64,000 nt of DNA from Aggregatilineales bacterium (GTDB lineage Bacteria > Chloroflexota > Anaerolineae > Aggregatilineales > Ch27). Of the stretch, positions 8,913 through 18,201 are shown piece after piece. The position numbers and the translations under genes are program-made. Within the stretch, counting starts at the first letter, position 1. Each line of letters opens with the position of its first letter. Under the pieces are notes generated by a model, which was not told the DNA's origin, did no database searches, and saw only the letters and a list, made by a program, of their open reading frames with translations. Location: contig JARKOQ010000246.1 in assembly GCA_029976005.1 (NCBI GenBank), positions 1 through 64,000 on the forward strand. The letters run 5' to 3'.

Positions 8913-8942
8913 TTGTGGAAGTTTTGCACGGGCGGCTATAAT
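8913..8942 (+). promoter_or_regulatory. Promoter of hppA
   Basis: TTGTGG (8913-8918), 18-base spacer and TATAAT (8937-8942). Predicted leader is about 155 bases. The rest of the 427-bp gap 8676-9102 shows no gene; a small GAAA-loop hairpin (CAACC/GGTTG, 8770-8783) is the only other structure I see. Confidence 0.6.
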
Positions 8943-9102
8943 GTCCGGGTCTATTTTGGGGGGTTCTTGGCTGTGCCCATTGCCCAAAGCAAGACAGCAT
9001 AAGTCACTACGTGACCGCGCCTTCACCCACAAGTGCAATGCGATGAAGACGCTGGTTCTGTGTGCGCGGTTCCCTAGAGCAGAGCAAGGAGAGTGATGCC
9101 GT

Positions 9103-11829
9103 ATGACAGCCATGCAGGGGATTGAGTCATTTGAGCAAGTCATGATTCTGATTGTGCTTGCCACGGCGTTCGTGGCGCTGGCCTATGCCTACTGGCTGGC
9201 GCGCCAGACGTTCGCCGCAGACAAGGGCAGCCAGGCCATGCAGCGCATCTGGGGATTCATTCGGGATGGCGCGAATGCCTATCTGCGCACCCAGGTTCGC
9301 ACGATCGTCCCGCTGATCGCCATCCTCGCGGTGGCGATGTTCGCCAGCGTGGCCCTGGTGAAGCCAACCGGCGAAGCCAACGAGCTGTTCTGCCCGACCG
9401 CGGTGGAAGAAGCATATGCCACCCGGTTGGCCGCGCTCCAGGTCGGCAATACGACCACCGAGGAATTCGCGGTGTTCGCCGAAGCTGTTAAAGCCGAAGA
9501 TGCTGCTGCCGTCGAGGCCTATGCCGCGGCCGAAGCTGCACTGACGGCTGGCACGGCCGAGGGCAAGACTGCCAAGCAGGTCGCGGACGAACTCGGCCTG
9601 GTCGCGTTCAATCCTGAGCGCGTCTCCGCCGTGGTGGACTGCCAGCCGGCGGTGTGGGGCGTGGCGATCGGGCGTGCGGTCGCCTTCATCATGGGCGCGT
9701 CCTTCTCAGCGCTGGTTGGTTTTATCGGCATGAATATGGCCGTTCAGGGCAATGTGCGCGTGGCTGCGGCCGCGAATCACAGCTTCAAGCGCGCCCTGAC
9801 GATTGCCTACCGTTCCGGCACGATCACCGGTATGCTGACCGACGGCCTGGGCCTGTTCGGTGGCACGCTGATCTTCATCATCTTTGGCAAGGCCGCACCG
9901 GACGTGCTGCTGGGCTTCGGCTTCGGCGGTACGCTGCTCGCCCTGTTCATGCGCGTGGGTGGTGGTATCTACACCAAGGCCGCGGACGTGGGCGCTGACC
10001 TGGTGGGCAAGGTCGAAGCGGGCATGGAAGAAGACGACCCGCGCAACGCCGCCGTGATTGCCGACCTGGTGGGCGACAACGTGGGCGACTGCGCCGGCAT
10101 GGCCGCCGACATCTTCGAGTCGTACGAAGTCACGATCGTCTCCAGTCTGATCCTTGGCCTGGCCCTGACGGCGCTGACCGGCCAGCTCTTCTGGATCGTG
10201 CTGCCGCTGCTCGTGCGCGGTATCGGCGTGATCAGCTCCATCGTCGGCACGTACGCCGTGTCGCTGTGGAAGGTCGACGACGCCGAAGAGGCGATGTACA
10301 AGAGCTACGAGATTTCGAGCGCGATCACGATCATCTCGACCTTCACGCTGAGCATCCTGTATGCCGGTTCGCAGGCAGCGGACGGGGATGTGCTGACCTA
10401 CCTGTCGCTGGGTTCCCTGGTGGCCGTCGGCGTGGCCCTGGCCGTGATCTTCAACCCGCTGACCTCCTGGGCGACCAGCGCGCACAGCAAGCGCGTCCAG
10501 AACATCGCGCGCGCGACCGCGTTCGGCCCGGCCCTGGTCATCCTGGAAGGCCTCTCGCTGGGGTATCTCTCCAGCGTGTGGTCGGTCCTGGTGATCGTGG
10601 CGGCGGTCTCCTCCTCCATTCTCGTCTACAGCGTCAATTTCCCCGCTGAGTGGCGCCTGCCGGTCTTCATCCTCGGCGTGGTGATCTCGGTGGTCGAAAT
10701 CGTGCGCGGCTACAACCGCAAGGACCTCGTGTCGGGCATCTTCCACGCCCTGTGGATCATGGTCGCCGCCCTGTTCCTGATCTCGATGCGTGACGTGGGC
10801 GCGGCTGACCGCTTCGTCTACACCCTGTTCGGCGTCTCCCTGATCGGCGTCGGTATGCTCTCACACACCGGCAACAACGTCAGCATGGACACCTTTGGCC
10901 CGATCTCCGACAATGCCAACGGCATCGCCGAGCTGTCGGGCGAGCAGGACTTCACCCCCGAGTCGCGCCAGATCATGGCCGACCTGGACGCCGCCGGCAA
11001 TACGACCAAGGCCATCACCAAGGGTGTGGCAATTGGCTCGGCCGTGATCGCGGCCCTGTCGTTGTTCGGCTCGTTCTTCATCGACATCGAGCGCGTGCTG
11101 CCCGAATCCGTGGTGTCGAGCGCCACGTATACCCGCTCGATCAACCTGGCCGATCCGACCGTGTTCGTCGGCCTGCTGATCGGCGGCGCGCTGCCGCTGC
11201 TGTTCGGCGGCCTGCTGATCAAGGCCGTGAACCGCGCCGCGGGCTTCATCATGGCCGAGGTTCGCCGCCAGCTCCGCATCCCGGAGATCGCCAGCGGCAA
11301 GAAGAGCCCGGACTATGCCCAGGCCGTGACCATCTCGACCCGTTCGGCCCAGGCGGAACTGATCCCGCTGGGCGTGATTGCCATCGCGGCTCCGATCGTC
11401 GTCGGCTTCCTGCTCAAGCAGCAGGCGCTGGGCGGCTTCCTGGCGGGCGTCATCCTGTCCGGGCAGCTCCAGGCCGTGTTCATGGCCAACGCCGGTGGCG
11501 CATGGGACAATGCCAAGAAGTACATCGAGGATGGCAACTTTGGCGGCAAGGGCACCGACAACCACAGAGCCAGCGTGGTGGGTGATACCGTGGGCGACCC
11601 GCTCAAGGACACCTCCGGCCCGGCCCTCAACCCGATGATCAAGGTCATGAACCTGGTGGCGCTGATCCTGGCTCCGCTAGTGGTCCAGACCAGCTCGACG
11701 GACTCGACTCTGGCCGTGCTGATCACGGTGGTGATCGGTGTGGTCGCGATCGTGCTGGCGGTTCGCCGCAGCGACCGTGAAGAGCAGGCGGAGTCGGTGC
11801 CTCAGGCGCTGTCCTCCAAGGAAATGTAG
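9103..11829 (+). CDS. hppA: Membrane-bound proton-translocating pyrophosphatase, K+-independent type, with a large insertion
   Basis: A 908-residue integral membrane pyrophosphatase that couples PPi hydrolysis to ion pumping. The signature DVGADLVGKVE is followed by EEDDPRNAAVIADLVGDN and, near the C-terminus, GDTVGDPLKDTSGP. The K+-dependence region reads GNTTKAITKG; Lys at this position is the hallmark of K+-independent H+ pumps. The protein is much longer than the usual 650-800 residues, largely because of about 100 residues rich in Ala, Glu and Thr between the first and second membrane blocks (about residues 87-185). Start ATG 9103 has AAGGAG eleven bases upstream; ATG 9112 is an alternative. 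Monocistronic, with a promoter and terminator of its own. Confidence 0.95.
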   Translation: MTAMQGIESFEQVMILIVLATAFVALAYAYWLARQTFAADKGSQAMQRIWGFIRDGANAYLRTQVRTIVPLIAILAVAMFASVALVKPTGEANELFCPTAVEEAYATRLAALQVGNTTTEEFAVFAEAVKAEDAAAVEAYAAAEAALTAGTAEGKTAKQVADELGLVAFNPERVSAVVDCQPAVWGVAIGRAVAFIMGASFSALVGFIGMNMAVQGNVRVAAAANHSFKRALTIAYRSGTITGMLTDGLGLFGGTLIFIIFGKAAPDVLLGFGFGGTLLALFMRVGGGIYTKAADVGADLVGKVEAGMEEDDPRNAAVIADLVGDNVGDCAGMAADIFESYEVTIVSSLILGLALTALTGQLFWIVLPLLVRGIGVISSIVGTYAVSLWKVDDAEEAMYKSYEISSAITIISTFTLSILYAGSQAADGDVLTYLSLGSLVAVGVALAVIFNPLTSWATSAHSKRVQNIARATAFGPALVILEGLSLGYLSSVWSVLVIVAAVSSSILVYSVNFPAEWRLPVFILGVVISVVEIVRGYNRKDLVSGIFHALWIMVAALFLISMRDVGAADRFVYTLFGVSLIGVGMLSHTGNNVSMDTFGPISDNANGIAELSGEQDFTPESRQIMADLDAAGNTTKAITKGVAIGSAVIAALSLFGSFFIDIERVLPESVVSSATYTRSINLADPTVFVGLLIGGALPLLFGGLLIKAVNRAAGFIMAEVRRQLRIPEIASGKKSPDYAQAVTISTRSAQAELIPLGVIAIAAPIVVGFLLKQQALGGFLAGVILSGQLQAVFMANAGGAWDNAKKYIEDGNFGGKGTDNHRASVVGDTVGDPLKDTSGPALNPMIKVMNLVALILAPLVVQTSSTDSTLAVLITVVIGVVAIVLAVRRSDREEQAESVPQALSSKEM

Positions 11830-11877
11830 CATGCCGCGAGCCGGTGTGCGCACCGGCCGCATCGTCTGACAGGAAGA

Positions 11878-11910
11878 GGGCGACCTTCGTTTAGGAGGTC
11901 GCCCTTTTTT
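11878..11910 (+). terminator. Intrinsic terminator of hppA
   Basis: Stem GGGCGACCT (11878-11886) / AGGTCGCCC (11896-11904) followed by six T. A TAGAAT -10 candidate for the next gene lies just after it at 11915-11920. Confidence 0.9.
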
Positions 11911-11954
11911 GCTGTAGAATGACCGGGGGCGGGCTGGCGAAGCAGGGGGGGACC

Positions 11955-12806
11955 ATGCAGCGACTATTCAGGCTCTTTGGGAAATTCGACGTGGAAGGCC
12001 CGCTGGTGATCTACGAGTTCAAGCGGATGCCGCCCTTGAAGTGGTGGGGCCTGTCACGTTTTTTCGACCTCCTGGGCGGGTTTGAATTCGTCTTCGCGCT
12101 GCCCGGCCTGTCGATCCCCTTCGTTCACTGGCTGTGGCGGATCCCCACGCTGCTCGCCAGCGCGGTGGTAATCTGCCGCGAGGTGGAAGACCAGACGTGG
12201 AATCCCCTGCGAGCAACGACGCTGGAAGTCCGCCAGATCGTGATGGCGAAGTACGGCGCGATCTTCCGTTACATGGAGCCGCATCTGCTGATGATCGTCG
12301 CCATCCGCGCGATTCCGGCGATCATCTTTGGGGTTTCCTGGATCGCCAGCACGGTGACTGTGCTGCCCCAGGAAGGGTTCGAGTACTGGCTGTCCACCTC
12401 GGCCGCGTTTCTTGCCATGGCGGTCTATTTCCTCTTTTCGCCCGTGCTGGACGTGGCCTTCGATGGCGCGCTGGGGATGATGATCTCGACCTTCGCCGAG
12501 CGGCGCTCCACCGCCCTGATCATGACCATGCTGGCCCGGCTCAGCGGGTGGCTGCTGCCTCTGGCGCTCACGGCGCCGCTGCAATACGGCCTCCTGAACG
12601 GGATGCTGGGAGTGAATCAGATCAATGTCATTGCCCTCAAGGCAGTGGCGGTTGTCAGCACCTTTGGCCCCGCCTATGCCTTCCTGTGGGGCGTGCCGGC
12701 CTGGATCAGCGTGATGGTGGTTCTGGTCTTTCTGATCAGCCGGTATGCCCTGGCGCGCGTGATGGTCGAAGTCGCGGTCAGACGGGCCGGCGAGATCGAA
12801 GTCTGA
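11955..12806 (+). CDS. ABC-2-like membrane permease protein, orphan
   Basis: A 283-residue protein with about six membrane segments. Between the first and second helices it has CREVEDQTWNPLRATTLEVRQIVMAK, which resembles the ABC-2 permease signature in which a basic-acidic loop precedes a short amphipathic segment contacting the ATPase. No ATPase gene is adjacent. ATG 11955 is preceded by a G-rich ribosome binding site (AGGGGGGGA); the longer reading from 11919 lacks one. Export of an unknown compound is possible, but the family assignment rests on one motif and overall topology, so this could also be an unrelated conserved membrane protein. Confidence 0.65.
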   Translation: MQRLFRLFGKFDVEGPLVIYEFKRMPPLKWWGLSRFFDLLGGFEFVFALPGLSIPFVHWLWRIPTLLASAVVICREVEDQTWNPLRATTLEVRQIVMAKYGAIFRYMEPHLLMIVAIRAIPAIIFGVSWIASTVTVLPQEGFEYWLSTSAAFLAMAVYFLFSPVLDVAFDGALGMMISTFAERRSTALIMTMLARLSGWLLPLALTAPLQYGLLNGMLGVNQINVIALKAVAVVSTFGPAYAFLWGVPAWISVMVVLVFLISRYALARVMVEVAVRRAGEIEV

Positions 12807-12841
12807 AGCGGGGCGCGCTCGATCGCCTCGTGTTCTCATTC

Positions 12842-12870
12842 TTGACAAAAAAGCTACACTTAGTTATGAT
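12842..12870 (+). promoter_or_regulatory. Promoter of the copper operon
   Basis: TTGACA (12842-12847), 17-base spacer and TATGAT (12865-12870), the best sigma-70-like promoter in the window. The CsoR operator begins six bases downstream, over the expected transcription start. Confidence 0.85.
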
Positions 12871-12875
12871 GAAGA

Positions 12876-12904
12876 TACCCCTCCCCCCTGGGGGGGGGGG
12901 GGTA
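12876..12904 (+). promoter_or_regulatory. CsoR operator with a G13 tract
   Basis: Palindrome beginning TACCCCTCCCCCC and ending in thirteen G plus TA, matching the TACCC...GGGTA pattern of CsoR sites with a long C/G centre. It lies between the -10 and csoR, so Cu-free CsoR bound here would block initiation. The homopolymer is also a place where length errors could occur. Confidence 0.8.
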
Positions 12905-12919
12905 GAAAGACGGCGGTTG

Positions 12920-13201
12920 ATGGATTCAATGACCCGTGACGAAGCAATTCGTCGCCTTAAAAGCACGGCCGGGCACCTCAACGGTATCGTGCGCATGCTC
13001 GAAGAGGATCGTTACTGCATCGATGTCATTCGGCAGATTCAGGCGGCCCAGGCTGCACTGAGCCGGGTGAGCGAGACGATTCTGGACGGTCACCTGCATT
13101 CCTGCGTGACGACTGCGGTGCGGGGGGACGATCCGGAAGAACGCGAGCGAGTCCTCCGGGAGATCACCGAAGTCTTTCGCCAGACCAACAAATCCGGATG
13201 A
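12920..13201 (+). CDS. csoR: CsoR family copper-sensing repressor
   Basis: A 93-residue all-helical repressor of the CsoR/RcnR family. The Cu(I) ligand triad is intact: Cys33 (DRYCIDVI), His58 and Cys62 (GHLHSCV), with the family spacing of 25 and 4 residues. The N-terminal [20 protein letters not shown] helix is the DNA-contacting signature. Start is ATG 12920; ATG 12929 is an in-frame alternative and the ribosome binding site is weak. First gene of csoR-copZ-copA, directly downstream of its own operator, so it should autoregulate and release the operon when copper rises. Confidence 0.93.
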   Translation: MDSMTRDEAIRRLKSTAGHLNGIVRMLEEDRYCIDVIRQIQAAQAALSRVSETILDGHLHSCVTTAVRGDDPEERERVLREITEVFRQTNKSG

Positions 13202-13224
13202 GTATGGCTTCAGGAGGCTTTCCC

Positions 13225-13437
13225 ATGTCCAGCAAGACGTTCAGCGTGCCCAACATCTCGTGCGGCCACTGCGTGATGACGATTCAGAACGAAGTCGGCG
13301 AACTGGCCGGCGTGACGCGCGTGACGGCCAACAAAGATTCCCGGATGGTGACGGTCGAATGGGACGCGCCGGCCTCCTGGGAACAGATCCAGGCCCTGCT
13401 GGTCGAGATCAACTATCCGCCGGCGGACGCCAATTAG
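13225..13437 (+). CDS. copZ: Copper chaperone CopZ-like HMA protein
   Basis: A 70-residue ferredoxin-like heavy-metal-associated domain. The metal-binding loop reads ISCGHCV, the CxxC pair with Ile in place of the usual Met. ATG 13225 has AGGAGG eight bases upstream; the in-frame codons before it belong to the csoR end. It would carry Cu(I) in the cytoplasm to the ATPase encoded next. It is separated from copA by 83 bp containing a strong hairpin. Confidence 0.9.
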   Translation: MSSKTFSVPNISCGHCVMTIQNEVGELAGVTRVTANKDSRMVTVEWDAPASWEQIQALLVEINYPPADAN

Positions 13438-13470
13438 GGCGGCCTGCGCTCGACATCGCCGATGCAGAAC

Positions 13471-13499
13471 CAGGGGGCCGAACCAGCGTCGGCCCCCTG
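13471..13499 (+). terminator. Intercistronic hairpin between copZ and copA (no T tract)
   Basis: Perfect 11-bp stem CAGGGGGCCGA / TCGGCCCCCTG with a seven-base loop. There is no T run, so it is more likely a transcript-stabilising or processing element that sets copZ above copA than a full terminator. Confidence 0.7.
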
Positions 13500-13520
13500 A
13501 TGATCAGAGCAGGAGGATTC

Positions 13521-15959
13521 ATGAGCCAGAAACAACTCACGCTGCCGGTCAGCGGCATGACGTGCGCTAACTGCGCCGTGACGGTCGAACGCAGCGTCCG
13601 CAAACTGGAAGGCGTGTCGGAGGCGGCGGTCAACTTCGCCAGCGAGCGCGTGACCCTGATGTATGACGACAGCCTTGTCCGGCCGGAGGCGGTGATCGAG
13701 CGCATCCAAAAGGCCGGCTACGACGTGCCGCAGGCGTCGGTCGATCTGGCGATCACCGGGATGACGTGCGCCAACTGTGCCGCCACCGTGACGCGTGCGC
13801 TGCGCAAGGTGGAAGGGGTGCTCGATGCCGAGGTGAACTACGCCACGGAGCACGCCAGCGTCCGCCTGATGGTGGGAGTTCCCCGTGAGGCGCTTGTCGC
13901 AGCAGTCGAGAAGGCGGGCTATGGCGTGGTCCAGGCGGATGGAGAGGCGGAGGAACTCGACGACGCCGAGCGTCTGGCCCGCGAAGCCGAAGTGCGCCAC
14001 CAGGAGCGGCGTCTGCTGGTGGGCTTGCTGTTCACCGTCCCTCTGTTTCTGTTGAGCATGGGCCGCGACTTCGGTATCCTGGGTCACTGGGCGCACGAGC
14101 CGTGGATGAATGTCCTGTTCTGGGTTCTGGCGACTCCGGTGCAGTTCTACGTCGGATGGGATTACTACGTTGGTGGGTACAAGGCCCTGCGGAATGGGTC
14201 GGCCAACATGGATGTCCTGGTCGCGCTTGGCTCCAGCACAGCCTATTTCTACAGCATCCTGATCACCTTGGGCATTTTGGCCGGGCACGTGTATTTCGAG
14301 ACGGCGGCGGCGATTATCACTCTGATCGTGGCCGGCAAGCTGCTGGAAGTCCGCGCCAAAGGGCGCACCAGCGAGGCCATCAAGAAGCTGATGGGACTAC
14401 GCGCCAAAACGGCCAGCGTCATCCGGGATGGGCAGGAGGTCGAAATCCCGGTGGCTCAGGTGCGGATCGGGGACGTGGTGATTGTCCGGCCGGGCGAGAA
14501 AATCCCGGTGGACGGTGTGGTGCTGGAGGGGCACAGCGCTGTTGATGAAAGCATGATCACCGGCGAAAGCCTGCCCGTCGACAAGCAGCCGGGGATGGAC
14601 GTGATCGGCGCGACCCTCAACCGCCAGGGGATGCTGAAGTTCGAGGCGACCCGGGTAGGGCGGGAGACCGCGCTGGCCCAGATTATCCGGCTGGTCGAGC
14701 AGGCCCAGGGCAGCAAAGCACCGATCCAGAAGATCGCGGATCAGGTCGCGGCGGTGTTCGTCCCGGCGGTCATCGTCCTGGCCGCGATCACGTTCGGGCT
14801 GTGGATGATCGGCACGGGCGACTTCACGGCCGCCCTGGTGCGGATGATCGCCGTGCTGGTCATCGCCTGTCCGTGCGCGATGGGACTGGCGACGCCGACC
14901 GCGATCATCGTCGGGATGGGGAAGGGGGCCGAGACCGGGATTCTGTTCAAGAACAGCGAGGCCCTGGAGCGCGCCCACCGGCTAACGGCGGTCGTGCTGG
15001 ACAAGACCGGCACACTCACCCAGGGCGAGCCGTCCGTGACCGATGTGGTGATCAGCCACAGCGCAGGCCTGGACGAGGCCGAATTGCTTGCCCTGGCGGC
15101 CAGCGCCGAGCGCGGGAGCGAGCATCCCCTGGGCGAGGCCATCGTGCGGGCCGCGCGGGAGCGCGGGCTGACCGTCAGCGAGCCGGGCCGGTTCGAGGCG
15201 GTAGTCGGACAGGGGGTGACGGCCGAAGTCGGTGGGCGGCGGGTGCTGGTCGGCAACCTGGCTTTGATGCGGGCCAATCAGGTGGGACTGAACGGCCTGG
15301 AGGCAGAGGCGGACCGGCTGCAAGCCCAGGCCCGGACGGCCATGTGGCTGGCGGTCGATGGCCAGGCGGCGGCGGTGATTGCCGTGGCCGATACCCTTAA
15401 GGAGGGATCGGTCGAGGCGGTGCGCCGCCTGCACGAGCTGGGGCTGACGGTGGTCATGATGACCGGCGACAACCCGGCGACGGCGGGGGCGATTGCCCGC
15501 GAAGTCGGGATCGATCGGGTCTTCGCCGAAATCCAGCCGGGCGACAAGGCATCTCATGTGGCCCGGCTTCAGGCGGAAGGGCTGACGGTTGGCATGGTCG
15601 GCGACGGAATCAATGACGCACCGGCCCTGGCCCAGGCCGACGTGGGAATCGCCATTGGAACGGGCACCGACGTGGCGATGGAAGCGGCTGACGTGACACT
15701 GATGAGCGGCGACCTGCGCGGCGTGTCGCGCTCAATCGGGCTGAGCAAGGCCACGATGCGCACCATCAAGCAGAACCTGTTCTGGGCGTTTGGCTACAAC
15801 ACCGTGCTGATCCCGATCGCGGCGGGGATTCTGGCCCCGGTCGCGGGCGCGCCGCCTCTCCTGCAGCAGCTTCACCCCATCCTGGCGGCGTTCGCGATGG
15901 CGTTCAGCAGCGTCTCAGTGGTGTCCAACAGCCTGAGGTTGCGAAGCCGGAAAGTCTAG
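13521..15959 (+). CDS. copA: Copper-exporting P1B-type ATPase
   Basis: An 812-residue P1B-ATPase. Two N-terminal HMA domains carry GMTCANC (Cys15/Cys18 and Cys83/Cys86). Then come the membrane helices, the actuator motif TGES, the transport-site CPC at residues 450-452 ([12 protein letters not shown]), the phosphorylation site DKTGT at Asp494, SEHPLGEAI for nucleotide binding, and [13 protein letters not shown] 13521 is preceded by AGGAGG at six bases. The enzyme pumps Cu(I) out of the cytoplasm; copZ and csoR upstream make a complete copper-resistance operon, ended by the terminator at 15974-16011. Confidence 0.97.
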   Translation: MSQKQLTLPVSGMTCANCAVTVERSVRKLEGVSEAAVNFASERVTLMYDDSLVRPEAVIERIQKAGYDVPQASVDLAITGMTCANCAATVTRALRKVEGVLDAEVNYATEHASVRLMVGVPREALVAAVEKAGYGVVQADGEAEELDDAERLAREAEVRHQERRLLVGLLFTVPLFLLSMGRDFGILGHWAHEPWMNVLFWVLATPVQFYVGWDYYVGGYKALRNGSANMDVLVALGSSTAYFYSILITLGILAGHVYFETAAAIITLIVAGKLLEVRAKGRTSEAIKKLMGLRAKTASVIRDGQEVEIPVAQVRIGDVVIVRPGEKIPVDGVVLEGHSAVDESMITGESLPVDKQPGMDVIGATLNRQGMLKFEATRVGRETALAQIIRLVEQAQGSKAPIQKIADQVAAVFVPAVIVLAAITFGLWMIGTGDFTAALVRMIAVLVIACPCAMGLATPTAIIVGMGKGAETGILFKNSEALERAHRLTAVVLDKTGTLTQGEPSVTDVVISHSAGLDEAELLALAASAERGSEHPLGEAIVRAARERGLTVSEPGRFEAVVGQGVTAEVGGRRVLVGNLALMRANQVGLNGLEAEADRLQAQARTAMWLAVDGQAAAVIAVADTLKEGSVEAVRRLHELGLTVVMMTGDNPATAGAIAREVGIDRVFAEIQPGDKASHVARLQAEGLTVGMVGDGINDAPALAQADVGIAIGTGTDVAMEAADVTLMSGDLRGVSRSIGLSKATMRTIKQNLFWAFGYNTVLIPIAAGILAPVAGAPPLLQQLHPILAAFAMAFSSVSVVSNSLRLRSRKV

Positions 15960-15973
15960 CCTCAGACTTAACG

Positions 15974-16011
15974 AAAACGAGCACGGATCGGTGACGGTCT
16001 GTGCTCGTTTT
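15974..16011. terminator. Bidirectional terminator between copA and the GH9 gene
   Basis: Inverted arms AAAACGAGCAC (15974-15984) and GTGCTCGTTTT (16001-16011); A and T flanks let it serve both convergent genes. Confidence 0.9.
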
Positions 16012-16049
16012 GCGTTGCGTATCGATCGGGATGTGCCGGCCGGTCAGCC

Positions 16050-17804
16050 TTAAGCGGATGCCACGGCCAGCAGGAACCAGGCCACGTGGGGCAGCCACTG
16101 CTCGCCCCAGCGCCAGTTGTCGTCCAGGCCGGGCAGGCTGGCCGGGGTGTGGAAGTCGATGTCTTCGTCGTCGGTCAGCCCGCCGGTGATCCCGTTGCAG
16201 ATTCCGCCGGGGCAGTTGGTGAACTGGTAGGAGCCGTTGTAGGAATAGTAGAGCGGGTTGTTATGCCCAGAGCCATCCAGCATGCACATGTCAAAGGGGT
16301 TCAGGCCCAGAATCCAGTTGATCTGGTTCGTGGCGAAGTCCTGAAGCCGGGCCTGGAAGTCCCGATCGTCGGAGAAGACCTTCGCGGCCCGCCGCGCCGC
16401 CGTGGCGACCGAGCCGAGGCGGGCGTTTTCGCCCTGCCACCAGGGGGAGACTTCCGTATCGTGCGGGAAGAAAAAGGCGGTCCGCCGGTCTCCCGCTTTG
16501 TTCTGGACGAACTGGCGACTGTAGCCGAAGGGGTTGTTGACTTCGGCGGTCACGTCCAGGTCGAACGCCAGGGCTTTCCTGATGGCCTGGAGGACGGCCT
16601 GCTTCATGTCGGCGCCGGCGATGTCCAGGTAATTGAGCAGGCTCACGACCGGGAACCCGCCATCCGAGGCGTGGAAGAAAGGCCGGTCAGTATCGTCGGC
16701 GCGCCAGTAAGGCCGCTCGCCCTCGGCGAGCTGGGCTATCAGCGCCGTGGCCCGCCGGTTGGCGGCGAGCCTGTAAGCCTCCTGCCGGGTGGCTTTGTAC
16801 AGCTCGGTCGCGGCGAGCAGGGCGCAGTACAGGTCGACGATGTTCTCTCGCCCGTCGTTGGTCATGTCGAGGTTATGCGCTTCTAGGAAGGCGAACGCCT
16901 CCTGGGCGGCTTTCAGGTAATCGGCGCTTGCGAAGTCGCCGCTGACCTCGAAGGTGCTGGCGAGGGCCAGGGCGGCGATTGCCACGCCGCCGCCCGACCG
17001 GTAGCTGTTCTGGTAGGCGGTGTGCGGGAAGGATTGAGCTTCCCTCGAGGGGCCTTTCTCCATCCCACCCGGCTCAAAACCCAGCATCACGCGGCCCAGA
17101 CGGCGGTCCTCCGGTTTCTTCTCCGGCCCATGCCCTGAGACGGTGATGTAGAAGGATCCATCGTCGGTCTTGACCCGGACCAGGTAGTCGGCTCCAAACA
17201 GGCCTTCATCGAGCAGGCGAGGCAGATAGCGGCTGAAGTGGCGATCGTTTTTGTCGCGCAGGGCCTCGTAGGATTTGAGCAGGCTCCAGGCGACCAGCGG
17301 AATCTGCTGCGGGTTGAAGTAGGTTGAGAAGCACAGGTGGGACAGGTGCTTGCCATAGTCGCCGGTGGCGTCGTACCAGCCACCGTGGGCGTCGACTGTC
17401 CGGCCGGAGACATCGCCATCGAGGGTGAGGTGATGGTCGGCCTTGTCGAGCTGTCCAGAGCAGCGCTGGCCCTTGAAGTAGTACAGGAGATCGGAGACCG
17501 TGGTCTGTTCCAGCAGGGTGGCGCGAATGGCGAACGGATAGGAGCGCAGGGTGCCCTGGCTGCCCGAACACTCGATGCAGTAAATGCCCTCGGCCTGGAC
17601 GCCATCGAAATCGATCGTCCAGAAGTGCCAGTCCTTCCAGCGCTGGACTGGCCCGGCCGCCTGCGGCGTCCCGGCGAAGACCTCCTGCCCGGTTTCGGAT
17701 TCCAGAATCCGGAAGGAAAGCAGTTGATCCTCTGCCTTCCCTAGAACCACCGCGTGTTTGCTACCACTGGCCTCATAGCCAATGTGGTTGTGCAGGATCT
17801 TCAT
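16050..17804 (-). CDS. Cytoplasmic glycoside hydrolase family 9 protein
   Basis: A 584-residue GH9 protein. An N-terminal Ig-like cellulase domain (NHIGYEASGSKHAVV..., residues 5-90) precedes the (alpha/alpha)6 catalytic domain. The nucleophile/base region is GGWYDATGDYGKH near residues 138-150; the catalytic acid Glu is in NWRWGEQWLPHV close to the C-terminus. The substrate-pocket segment GHNNPLYYSYNGSY varies from true cellulases. ATG 17804 follows GGGAG; no signal peptide, so the enzyme acts in the cytoplasm on imported oligosaccharides. Known intracellular GH9 members are beta-glucosidases or exo-beta-glucosaminidases; which applies is not resolved. No sugar transporter lies alongside. 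Confidence 0.88.
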   Translation of the reverse strand: MKILHNHIGYEASGSKHAVVLGKAEDQLLSFRILESETGQEVFAGTPQAAGPVQRWKDWHFWTIDFDGVQAEGIYCIECSGSQGTLRSYPFAIRATLLEQTTVSDLLYYFKGQRCSGQLDKADHHLTLDGDVSGRTVDAHGGWYDATGDYGKHLSHLCFSTYFNPQQIPLVAWSLLKSYEALRDKNDRHFSRYLPRLLDEGLFGADYLVRVKTDDGSFYITVSGHGPEKKPEDRRLGRVMLGFEPGGMEKGPSREAQSFPHTAYQNSYRSGGGVAIAALALASTFEVSGDFASADYLKAAQEAFAFLEAHNLDMTNDGRENIVDLYCALLAATELYKATRQEAYRLAANRRATALIAQLAEGERPYWRADDTDRPFFHASDGGFPVVSLLNYLDIAGADMKQAVLQAIRKALAFDLDVTAEVNNPFGYSRQFVQNKAGDRRTAFFFPHDTEVSPWWQGENARLGSVATAARRAAKVFSDDRDFQARLQDFATNQINWILGLNPFDMCMLDGSGHNNPLYYSYNGSYQFTNCPGGICNGITGGLTDDEDIDFHTPASLPGLDDNWRWGEQWLPHVAWFLLAVASA

Positions 17805-17987
17805 GTCATGCTCTCCCGTGGAAACATAGCCAGGATGATGGAGCGGTACGCGCGTCGTCCGGAGGGCAGGGGCGCGCAGCCTGCAGTCAGGGGAAACAGG
17901 ATGCCGGTCGCTCCCAGCGAGGCCGGGCCGGATCGGCCAGATATTCGCTGGCGAGGACAGCGCGGCCTCAAGCGCATCAACTCGAAG

Positions 17988-17993
17988 ACTATA
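17988..17993 (-). promoter_or_regulatory. -10 element for the GH9 gene
   Basis: TATAGT on the minus strand (GGTATAGTC), about 185 bases upstream of the GH9 start. The leader between 17805 and 17987 holds no ORF I support. Confidence 0.4.
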
Positions 17994-18139
17994 CCATTCT
18001 TGCGGCGATTGAGGTAGATGAACGCGTGCTTTCGGGACCGTCCGGCGGGGGCGCGCATGCGCCTGGGAGGGACGGCACGGCACCATGGTGCGGCCGCGAA
18101 ATAGGAGCTTTGGGCTATGGATTTGTTTGGCGGTGTGCT

Positions 18140-18168
18140 TTACTTTTGGCTGTGTCTGTGCTATAGTC
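18140..18168 (+). promoter_or_regulatory. Promoter of greA
   Basis: TTTACT (18140-18145), 17-base spacer and TATAGT (18163-18168) within the extended -10 TGCTATAGT. Expected start near 18175, giving a leader of about 123 bases. Confidence 0.7.
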
Positions 18169-18201
18169 TTGCAACCAAAAATAAACATATGTCACCACTT
18201 C

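Noticed and set aside
9094-9123. Short upstream ORF beginning ATGCCGTATGAC overlapping the hppA start
   Set aside because: Its start is only two bases after the AAGGAG-AG sequence end and it stops after nine codons; more likely chance than a leader peptide.
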